NCBI GenBank assembly: GCA_946566415.1
Contig: CAMNWW010000010.1
Location: 1-20,379, forward strand
Direction: 5' to 3'
DNA length: 20,379 bases
DNA from: an uncultured Lachnospiraceae bacterium
GTDB taxonomy: Bacteria; Bacillota; Clostridia; Lachnospirales; Lachnospiraceae
This document shows, one piece after another, positions 13,470-19,328 of the stretch; positions within the stretch are counted from its first letter, which is position 1, and each line of letters starts with the position of its first letter. Made by a program: the position numbers and the translations under genes. The notes under the pieces were generated by a model. It was not told where the DNA came from. It was given only the letters and a program-made list of their open reading frames with translations, and searched no databases.

Positions 13470-15488
13470 ATGGGGAAAGAGAATTCGGGAGGAGTCAGCG
13501 CTGTTGATTTTTTTTGTATCGGTTTTGGATCAATCGTAGGAGTTGGGTGGGCAGTTTCGATAAATAACTGGATCGCGGGAAGCGGAGGTCCTCTGCCCGC
13601 CGCATTCGGGTATATCCTTGCGTTAGTCATGATGATCCCTGTATCTTTATGCTATTGTGAACTATGTTCCATGCTCCCTGTATCAGGGGGCGGCATGGCA
13701 TATGCCTTCCGCGCATTCGGCGACCGTATGTCATTCGTATCCGGCTGGGCGGCGTTTGGGGCGTTCATAACCATCATCCCATGGGAAGCGATCTATGTTG
13801 TAGATATTTTAAGCATCCTTGTCCCACAGATCAAATTCGGTTCTCCTCTTTATACGTTAGCCGGGGCCGAGATCTACCTGGGGCACATTATTGTGGGGAC
13901 GTTCATATCCATACTGCTTTACATGATTAATCGGCGCGGTGTGACAAGTTCCGCTGTTCTGCAGAGGGTTCTCTGTTTTGCCTTGGTCGGTGCTGGCATT
14001 CTTGCCATGATATGCGCTTTATTCAAACTTGATGTTTCCAATTTCTATCCGTTATATGAAAATATCGGGCAAGGTTCCCATCATTCTTTTATCGGCGGAA
14101 CCTTTTCCATCCTCGCCTCCGTTCCCTTCTTCCTGGCGGGATTTGAGACAATTCCACAGGGCGTTGAGAGTGCGGGCGGAAACCCAAAATCTGTAGGAAA
14201 GACTGTTGTCATTACCGTGGTGCTGTCCTGTCTTTTTTATGCGCTGCTCCTGGTGACTCTTGGAGGAGCTTATCCGTGGAAAGAATTTACACATTTTGGC
14301 AGTCCTTCGGCCGCCCTCCTTTTCAGAGATATCTACAGTGGGCCGCTTGGAACTTTGCTGTACCTCATTATCCTCGTAGGCGCCATCTGCGGTCTTCTCA
14401 CCACCTGGAATGGATTTATGATGGCTTCTTCACAAATCCTCATGGCAATGTCCCGGGTAAGCATAGCCCCGAATATCCTTGCAAAGCAGCATCCTAAGTA
14501 CGGGACCCCTATTCACGCGCTTAAGGTGACCTTCGTCGCTTCATTAATCGGTCCATTCCTTGGAAGCGGTCTAATCGGTTCGCTCACTACCTTTTCAGCG
14601 GCAGGTTATGTTGTGAGTTGGATGATTACCGCTTTCTGCCTTGTAAAATTAAGACGCACTGAGCCGGATCTGAAAAGACCTTATAAGATACCCGGAGGCG
14701 TGAAAACCGCCTGGTTCGCAGGAATCGTGATGGCCGTCCTTCTCGTTCTCCTTTTCATACCCGGACAGCCGGTTTATATGGGTGCAACGGCGACCCTTCT
14801 CTTCTGGGCATGGATGCTTGCAGGACTTATCCTCTATGTCCTCGATTACAGGCAGCGGAAACGTTACTCCCGCCTTCGCCGTGCTTCTTTTCTTTTTGCA
14901 AGTATGGCGGCCTCAAACCTGAAGATGCCTCATTTAACCGATGTGCTTGAAGACGATTACCGGATCGTATCTTTCATCGTGCCCAAAGATGCCGTTTATG
15001 CCGGTCAGACCCTCATGGAACTGAACTGGGGTAAAACACGCAGCATCTTTATCCTGAAAATCGAACGCGGGACAGAAATGCTGATTCTTCCTTCCGGCAG
15101 GACAAATATTTATGAAAATGACCGTGTCTTCGCCATGGGACTCAAGAGATCCATAAGACGATTCTGTGATAATTGTGATATCGGTTCAAAATATACCATG
15201 CATACATTGAAGGATTATATGGGCTTCGGTGAAATGGAACGCCAGTCCCCGCTGACCTGTCTGGAATTTAAGGTTACTGGGACAGAATCCTTCTGCGGCA
15301 AGGCAATAAAGGATTCTAAGATCCAGTCCGACCACCATTGTATGGTCATCGGTATTGACCGCGACGGCGATTCTACAATGATGCCGAATGCAAACATGGA
15401 GCTCCTCGCCGGCGACGTAATCTGGATCGTCGGTACTGATTCTGATATCCAGCACTTTACAGAGGTCAGCAGCCCTCCCTCAGTTTAA
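13470..15488 (+). CDS. APC-family transporter with two C-terminal RCK_C (TrkA_C) domains
   Basis: Membrane transporter of 672 residues. Residues 10-460 form an amino acid-polyamine-organocation permease of about 12 helices, with the TM1 GFGSIVGVGW (18-27) substrate/cation loop and a YCELCSMLPVSGG segment (62-74). After a basic linker (460-472) come two soluble domains at about 497-560 (GQTLMELNWG...ENDRVFAMG) and 596-665 (GKAIKDSKI...AGDVIWIVG), matching the RCK_C/TrkA_C pattern known from K+ channels and transporters. RCK_C domains in Firmicutes often bind c-di-AMP, so nucleotide gating is plausible (inference). The substrate is unknown. The start at 13470 was chosen for AGAGGAG 8 bp upstream; an ATG 10 codons earlier has no site. 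It stands alone between its own promoter and terminator. Confidence 0.87.
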   Translation: MGKENSGGVSAVDFFCIGFGSIVGVGWAVSINNWIAGSGGPLPAAFGYILALVMMIPVSLCYCELCSMLPVSGGGMAYAFRAFGDRMSFVSGWAAFGAFITIIPWEAIYVVDILSILVPQIKFGSPLYTLAGAEIYLGHIIVGTFISILLYMINRRGVTSSAVLQRVLCFALVGAGILAMICALFKLDVSNFYPLYENIGQGSHHSFIGGTFSILASVPFFLAGFETIPQGVESAGGNPKSVGKTVVITVVLSCLFYALLLVTLGGAYPWKEFTHFGSPSAALLFRDIYSGPLGTLLYLIILVGAICGLLTTWNGFMMASSQILMAMSRVSIAPNILAKQHPKYGTPIHALKVTFVASLIGPFLGSGLIGSLTTFSAAGYVVSWMITAFCLVKLRRTEPDLKRPYKIPGGVKTAWFAGIVMAVLLVLLFIPGQPVYMGATATLLFWAWMLAGLILYVLDYRQRKRYSRLRRASFLFASMAASNLKMPHLTDVLEDDYRIVSFIVPKDAVYAGQTLMELNWGKTRSIFILKIERGTEMLILPSGRTNIYENDRVFAMGLKRSIRRFCDNCDIGSKYTMHTLKDYMGFGEMERQSPLTCLEFKVTGTESFCGKAIKDSKIQSDHHCMVIGIDRDGDSTMMPNANMELLAGDVIWIVGTDSDIQHFTEVSSPPSV

Positions 15489-15572
15489 CATTGTGAAATA
15501 TCACAGATAAGATATCCTAGAAAAATATATTCTCATAACGAAAAAGGTAAAATAGATTTCAAGATATGTGCG

Positions 15573-15617
15573 CCAGAGATCAAAAAGCCCGATGTGCTTC
15601 TTGATCTCTGGTTTTTT
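15573..15617 (+). terminator. Intrinsic terminator of the APC transporter gene
   Basis: CCAGAGATCAA pairs perfectly with TTGATCTCTGG, with a further AAGC/GCTT inside, and is followed by six T. It lies 84 bp after the transporter stop. The minus strand has no T run after the stem, so it serves the plus strand only. Confidence 0.88.
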
Positions 15618-15642
15618 ATATCCTTAAATCGCATCCGATCCA

Positions 15643-16527
15643 TCATTCACCCTTTTTCCAAGTCAATTTAAAGAATACTACCACTAGAATGATAAATACT
15701 ATAGCAATTATCCCATATCCGACCCACATAGCCCAGTGCCTGGAGCTATGGCACCAATCTATAAACCAAGAATCCATGTTTTCTCTTCGTATGTAATACG
15801 TCCAAAGCGCTCCCGAAAGAATGGTAAGGATAATCAAGTCACTCCACCAGACAATAGGATATTTTTGTACAATATTAGCATCCGGCTCCCTGTTTGATTT
15901 AAAATTCAATCCGGTCATTTTCCCTATACAAAAAAGAAAAACAAAAATCAGATTCAGAAGACCAAATCCCCAAACACAGCCTATAATAATAATCTTCAAC
16001 AACGGCAGTTCATGATTAGAAAAAATACTTCCTAATGAGCTAATCCCCCCAAATACCAAAAAAGCAAGGGCGGTAAATATACTTACCATGGTAAGTAATT
16101 GGGCATTCATGCCCTTCACTAACTCTTCTTTAAATGGAGTGATACTCTTATCAAACTTTCTTTTATACTCTTCATCCGTCTGCTTAAGACCACTATATTG
16201 TGTTTGAGCCAAATTTACATGATCCCATATTTTGATAAGTGTCTTTTCTGTATCCTCATATGCATTTCTCTCATCCGGACGCTTAACTCCTTCTTTTTTC
16301 TCTTTATACTCTTGTGTACCGGTATATGCTACGATTTTTTCAATATTAGAAATCATAGTTCCCAAAGTATTAGACGCTTCTTCCGCTGTATGTTCATTGA
16401 AGTAAGCGTACACCATATTACTGATCTCTGTGACCTTTTCAGACATCTCATCTGTAATCACCCTATCGTCAATCTTAAATTCTATTGCTTTTGCTCTTTT
16501 ATCTATTTTAATATTTATTGAAGACAC
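15643..16527 (-). CDS. Four-helix membrane protein, putative toxin partner of Panacea antitoxin
   Basis: I do not recognise a named family. The 294-residue protein has a charged, helical, probably cytosolic head (1-140) with coiled-coil character, then four hydrophobic helices at about 143-168, 176-203, 225-245 and 265-287, ending in the basic tail KLTWKKGE. The start is GTG; the GAGGAG that serves it is formed by the last two codons of the upstream gene, 8 bp away, so translation is coupled. Local composition is AT-richer than the catabolic locus. Panacea-domain proteins are known antitoxins for varied toxins, some of which disturb membranes, so this gene is a candidate membrane-acting toxin. 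It is larger than most such toxins, and a structural or defence-effector role is an alternative. Confidence 0.65.
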   Translation of the reverse strand: MSSINIKIDKRAKAIEFKIDDRVITDEMSEKVTEISNMVYAYFNEHTAEEASNTLGTMISNIEKIVAYTGTQEYKEKKEGVKRPDERNAYEDTEKTLIKIWDHVNLAQTQYSGLKQTDEEYKRKFDKSITPFKEELVKGMNAQLLTMVSIFTALAFLVFGGISSLGSIFSNHELPLLKIIIIGCVWGFGLLNLIFVFLFCIGKMTGLNFKSNREPDANIVQKYPIVWWSDLIILTILSGALWTYYIRRENMDSWFIDWCHSSRHWAMWVGYGIIAIVFIILVVVFFKLTWKKGE

Positions 16528-16535
16528 GACCCCTG

Positions 16536-16970
16536 CTACTCCTCAAAATAAGCTTTTATACTTTCAATCGTAATTTCATTGTTATATCCACCTTTCTCAT
16601 ATGCCTCGATCCAGGGGGTTTGATTGTGTGTTATTTCAACAAGGGCCGAGGCTGAGTAGCTTGAACATTCATCAATGATTCCATTTAAAATTTCTCGATC
16701 TCTTGCAGAGATACTACGCCTTATAAGGCTTTTTCCTATGCATGGAATATTGGCGCCCCCGAACACCCTGTATTCATAATAAACGCTTGGCACTACCGGG
16801 CCAAAATCCCATGCTTCAATTTCTTCGGCAAAACAAGGCTGGTTTTTTGTCACCAAAAATTCGGCCTGCACAAAATACAAGATTTTCTGCAGTTTCAAAT
16901 TGCTGATTGGTCTACTGTTTTCTTTACATCTTTCAATTATATAACGAGCAATATCCGATGCCCTGTACAT
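16536..16970 (-). CDS. panA: Panacea-domain (DUF4065 / SocA-like) protein, putative antitoxin
   Basis: Cytosolic protein of 144 residues covering one full Panacea domain. Key matches are SNLKLQKILYFVQAEFL (23-39), the IEAWDFGPVVPSVYYEY block (51-67) and TPWIEAY late in the domain. In PanAT systems this domain neutralises a toxin encoded beside it by direct binding; SocA, a related protein, acts as a proteolytic adaptor. Here it precedes the membrane protein gene by 8 bp. The ATG has GAGGA about 8 bp upstream. No convincing promoter lies in the 43 bp between it and the MITE at 17014-17200. The nearest good one is the extended -10 at 17226-17234 on the far side of that element, so the transcript probably carries the MITE as leader. 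Confidence 0.82.
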   Translation of the reverse strand: MYRASDIARYIIERCKENSRPISNLKLQKILYFVQAEFLVTKNQPCFAEEIEAWDFGPVVPSVYYEYRVFGGANIPCIGKSLIRRSISARDREILNGIIDECSSYSASALVEITHNQTPWIEAYEKGGYNNEITIESIKAYFEE

Positions 16971-17011
16971 ATTATTATCCTCACATTCTAAGAACCTTTA
17001 CATTACTATTA

Positions 17012-17055
17012 ATATGAGTCAAGGGACAAATGGACATAAAATACATGCTTGCATG
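17012..17055 (+). repeat. 44-bp repeat, left copy (inverted partner at 19284-19327)
   Basis: All 44 bases match the reverse complement of 19284-19327. This copy comprises the left terminal repeat and the first half of the terminal hairpin of the MITE-like element. Identity stops at 17055/19284. Confidence 0.9.
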
Positions 17056-17200
17056 TAATTTTATGTCTATGGGTCCCGCTAAAACATGAGCAAGAAGCCA
17101 TTTTTCGCAGAAAAATGAGCGAATTGCGAATGTTTTCGTCGATTTTGGGAGTGCAAAGCACGGAAAAATCGACGGTGGACTCATTTGTCGGGTAACTCAT
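17014..17200. mobile_element. MITE-like non-autonomous element, 187 bp
   Basis: The ends are imperfect 19-bp inverted repeats: ATGAGTCAAGGGACAAATG at the left, and at the right the complement of ATGAGTTACCCGACAAATG (15 of 19 match). The element is flanked on both sides by the direct repeat TAAT, a likely target duplication. Inside are three hairpins: a long imperfect one at about 17022-17078 (GGGAC ... GTCCC with an ATGC-TT-GCAT tip), CATTTTTC-GCA-GAAAAATG at 17099-17117, and CGTCGATTTT ... AAAATCGACG at about 17138-17175. It has no transposase and would have to be moved in trans. The family is not recognised. Confidence 0.72.
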
Positions 17201-17225
17201 TAATATATTCACCTGTACATAAAAG

Positions 17226-17234
17226 ATTATAGCA
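17226..17234 (-). promoter_or_regulatory. Extended -10 promoter upstream of MITE and panA
   Basis: On the minus strand TGTGCTATAAT gives a perfect -10 with TGn extension; the sequence 17 bp upstream (CCCCAA) is not a -35 match. Transcription would start near 17219 and cross the MITE before reaching panA. Confidence 0.5.
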
Positions 17235-17294
17235 CACTTATCAGGTTTTTGGGGACTTTTTAGCAGCCAATCCTTCACCTCCTCCCTTCTTTTC

Positions 17295-17366
17295 TCAGAG
17301 CCACCCAAACACATAACGACAGCAGTACGCCATACATATCGTGAGAAACACGAGTCCCACTTTCAT
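17295..17366 (-). CDS. Possible 23-residue membrane peptide after pseudokinase gene
   Basis: Four bases after the pseudokinase stop an ATG opens MKVGLVFLTICMAYCCRYVF..., almost entirely a single hydrophobic helix. A good site, GGAGGAT, lies about 16 bp upstream, which is too far, while AAAGAG is too close. One base shift near its end would join it to a charged frame (SEKRREEVKDWLL) that runs into the MITE, so it may be the start of a small gene broken by a frameshift. Its function is unknown. Confidence 0.3.
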   Translation of the reverse strand: MKVGLVFLTICMAYCCRYVFGWL

Positions 17367-17370
17367 CTCT

Positions 17371-18873
17371 TTACGCATTCTCATCCTCCTGCAAAAGCCC
17401 ATACTCTTCCTTCATCTTCTGGAACTCTTCATTGTCCTCAAGTTCCGGGAGCTTTTCGATCGCTTCCCTGGCAATTTCCTCTTTTTCATCATACAGTTCC
17501 AACAGTTTTAGATAGATTTTTCCCAGCAGTTCTTCATCCTGCTCTAATTCCTTCAACTTTTCATATTCCTCGATCGCTTTCTCCTTTTCCACAAGTTTCT
17601 CATATGCCTGTGCCAAAAAGTAATCCACCTCCTTTTCCTTCTCCGCATCCTGTGCTAGTTCTGTCTCGGCGCTTTCTGTTCTGATCTCCTCGGATATCTC
17701 TACCACCTGTTTCCAGGCTTCCTCGGTATCCAACACGCTGCATGCAAGGAGGAACGGTATTTTATACAGGAAAGCTCTGGTTTTAACCTGCCCTTCTTCC
17801 ATACCCTTAAGCTCTTCTCTCCCGTCTCTTACCGCCTGTTCCAAACCTCGTTTTATATAACTTTCCGAGTCCCCGCTTTGGGCTGCCTGCACGATCTTTA
17901 GATAACTCTTTGCCAGATTCAGCTCTTTTGACGCCTGTTCCAAATATCTTCTGCTATTCTCGTAGTCACCCAACTCCGTTAAGTACACCAGCCCCATTTC
18001 CAGATATGCCTGCGCTTCCCCTTTTTTTGCTTCCTGGCATTCTTTTTCCTGTTCTTCCGATTTCTTTAGAAGTTCCTCTTTCTCTTCCTTCTCTTTTTCT
18101 GCTTTTGCTTTTTCCTCCTTAACGACCGCCTCCGCTTCTGCTGCTTCTGCAGCTTCCGCTCTGCCTACGCTTGCCTGTCTCCGGTTTAGCTCCGCCCATA
18201 CGGCTGCTGCCATAACAAACGCCGCTATTCCCAGGATCAGTCTCTTTCTCTGTCTTTTCTCCAGCTTTCTCTTTTCCGCAGACGCCGCCAAACGGCGGAA
18301 ATCTCTGCGTACTTCTTCCCATCCTGGGAACCCTGCCGCGTCCTCTTCAAGGCACTGTTCCCTTATCCGCCGTAGAATACGTCTCTCCCGGTACGAAAAA
18401 TTTTCATCCATACAACATTTTTCTTCTATAAACTGCAATGTCCTTCCGAAGCCGTATCGGTCGTCCTCTGGTTCCATATTCTGCGATAAAACATGCTTTT
18501 TTCTAACAAACAGAATCCGAAGCTTCTTTTTCTGCATCCGTTTTACCAGCTCTTCACTCCCTGCATCCGCTGTATCCAGGAGCAGTACTGTGTTCTCCTC
18601 CTCCGGCACGATAACTGCGCAGGGGTTCACATAGCCGTAAGCCTGTCCGCCGCCGCATTTGTAATATCTCTCCATCTGCTGCGCCAGTTCAGCCGCCCAG
18701 CAAAACATCATTTTCTTTGATACCGCGGCCCCCTCTTTTGCATACTGCATGACAGTATATCCTCTGACAATGTCATTTACTGTATGACAGTAGCCGTTTT
18801 GATCCAGAAACCTAAGTACCGCATATTCTGTACGTTCCGTTAACCTGTCCCTCCTTTTTGTTTTCTCTTCCAC
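17371..18873 (-). CDS. Membrane-anchored pseudokinase-like protein with coiled coil and TPR-like repeats
   Basis: A 500-residue protein of no named family. Residues 10-200 resemble a degraded Ser/Thr kinase C-lobe: helix AAELAQQMERYY (60-71), YGYVNPCAVIV (79-89) where HRDxKPxN would be, VLLLDTAD (96-103) in place of DFG, and REQCLEEDAAGFPGWEEVRRDFRRL (171-195), like the usual kinase C-terminal helices. The catalytic Asp and Lys are not evident. A basic stretch and one helix (212-228) follow, then an Ala/Glu/Lys coiled coil (232-285) and helical TPR-like repeats (286-490). A cytosolic pseudokinase with an external scaffold recalls EssB/YukC of type VII secretion, but no other secretion genes are here. 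The start is GTG with only a weak AAGG site; a stop codon lies 10 codons upstream and no better start exists. Confidence 0.6.
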   Translation of the reverse strand: MEEKTKRRDRLTERTEYAVLRFLDQNGYCHTVNDIVRGYTVMQYAKEGAAVSKKMMFCWAAELAQQMERYYKCGGGQAYGYVNPCAVIVPEEENTVLLLDTADAGSEELVKRMQKKKLRILFVRKKHVLSQNMEPEDDRYGFGRTLQFIEEKCCMDENFSYRERRILRRIREQCLEEDAAGFPGWEEVRRDFRRLAASAEKRKLEKRQRKRLILGIAAFVMAAAVWAELNRRQASVGRAEAAEAAEAEAVVKEEKAKAEKEKEEKEELLKKSEEQEKECQEAKKGEAQAYLEMGLVYLTELGDYENSRRYLEQASKELNLAKSYLKIVQAAQSGDSESYIKRGLEQAVRDGREELKGMEEGQVKTRAFLYKIPFLLACSVLDTEEAWKQVVEISEEIRTESAETELAQDAEKEKEVDYFLAQAYEKLVEKEKAIEEYEKLKELEQDEELLGKIYLKLLELYDEKEEIAREAIEKLPELEDNEEFQKMKEEYGLLQEDENA

Positions 18874-18984
18874 GGCGGTCTGGACCTTGGCGCAAAAACT
18901 TTAGGCGCAATCTCCCCGCAGGCCGTCCGCTGTCTACAACAATTTTCATCATGGATATAAAACCGAATTCAGTTCTGAACTATC

Positions 18985-19011
18985 TTGAAGCTGTCTTGAA
19001 TATACTTTGAA
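18985..19011 (-). promoter_or_regulatory. Three 11-bp-phased TTGAA boxes, likely response-regulator site
   Basis: TTGAA occurs at 18985, 18996 and 19007 on the plus strand (TTCAA on the minus strand), exactly one 11-bp step apart, and a looser TCTGAA follows at 18974. On the minus strand this lies just upstream of TTCAGA, 16 bp, TATATC (18954-18959). Tandem boxes at 11-bp steps ending near a poor -35 are the pattern used by PhoB/OmpR-type regulators. Confidence 0.5.
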
Positions 19012-19045
19012 TGGAATTAGAGTGATTCATATATTACACCGATTT

Positions 19046-19182
19046 TCACGGAACTGCAATAGAGATTGCGGTAAAATATTTCACAAAATTTTCGTCTGCG
19101 GTGTCACTGAACACCTGATATTCTTCTCTTGTTTTTCCAGGAATTACGGGCTTTTCTTTTTTGTAGAATATGCTATTTCCAT
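19046..19182 (-). pseudogene. Possible decayed small gene
   Basis: An ATG frame of 12 codons (MEIAYSTKK...) stops early. A one-base shift in its A-rich tract (AAAAAAGAAAAG) would join it to a frame of about 36 codons with protein-like composition (EKPVIPGKTREEYQVFSDT...). No ribosome site is visible and no family is recognised, so this may be chance. Confidence 0.2.
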
Positions 19183-19221
19183 ATCACTGCGAAGGCTGCG
19201 CCCCAAACTCTTGACGTAGTC

Positions 19222-19267
19222 AAAAAGCCGGAACTGCATCTTAAGCAACGTTCCGGCTCTATTTTTT
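19222..19267 (-). terminator. Intrinsic terminator of phosphofructokinase gene
   Basis: AGCCGGAAC and GTTCCGGCT form a perfect 9-bp stem (19226-19258), followed on the minus strand by TTTTT. A T run on the plus side (19262-19267) could make it work in both directions. The transcript passes through the 44-bp repeat first. Confidence 0.8.
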
Positions 19268-19283
19268 ACATAACATATCCTTG

Positions 19284-19327
19284 CATGCAAGCATGTATTT
19301 TATGTCCATTTGTCCCTTGACTCATAT
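19284..19327 (-). repeat. 44-bp repeat, right copy, partial MITE end
   Basis: This is the perfect reverse complement of 17012-17055. It begins one base after the phosphofructokinase stop codon and lacks the rest of the MITE: the sequence diverges at the hairpin tip. It therefore looks like a truncated copy or a separate solo end. Confidence 0.88.
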
Positions 19328-19328
19328 A

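Larger units (their letters stand above)
16971..17370. other. Intergenic accessory region with MITE and promoter
   Basis: These 400 bp between panA and the pseudokinase gene hold, in order: a short leader of panA, the 187-bp MITE-like element, an extended -10 promoter pointing at panA, a charged open frame of about 30 codons without its own start context, and a 23-codon hydrophobic frame right after the pseudokinase stop. No other convincing gene was found. Confidence 0.6.
18874..19328. other. Intergenic region between pseudokinase gene and phosphofructokinase
   Basis: These 455 bp contain a possible promoter and phased boxes for the pseudokinase gene (18954-19011), a possible decayed small gene (19046-19182), the phosphofructokinase terminator (19222-19267) and the right 44-bp repeat. 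A 46-codon frame starting ATGATG at 18952 lacks a ribosome site and sits at the predicted transcript start, so it is not called. Confidence 0.6.

Noticed and set aside
15492..15505. TGTGA-AATA-TCACA, resembling a CRP/ArcR site
   Set aside because: The half-sites are 4 bp apart instead of 6, and it lies just after the APC gene stop with no promoter next to it.
17017..17022. TTGACT in the MITE end as a -35 for panA
   Set aside because: No -10 box lies at 16-18 bp from it; the best hexamers there (TAAAGG, AAAGGT) do not match.
17009..17314. 101-codon minus-strand frame through the MITE
   Set aside because: Most of it is read through hairpins of the mobile element, so the length is fortuitous; only its first 30 codons might be gene debris.
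18817..18952. 46-codon frame starting ATGATG upstream of the pseudokinase gene
   Set aside because: It has no ribosome site, its start coincides with the predicted transcription start, and it overlaps the pseudokinase coding region out of frame.
17014..19327. Integron-like or CRISPR-like array made of the repeats
   Set aside because: There are only two copies of the 44-bp sequence, far apart and inverted, with no integrase or cas gene.
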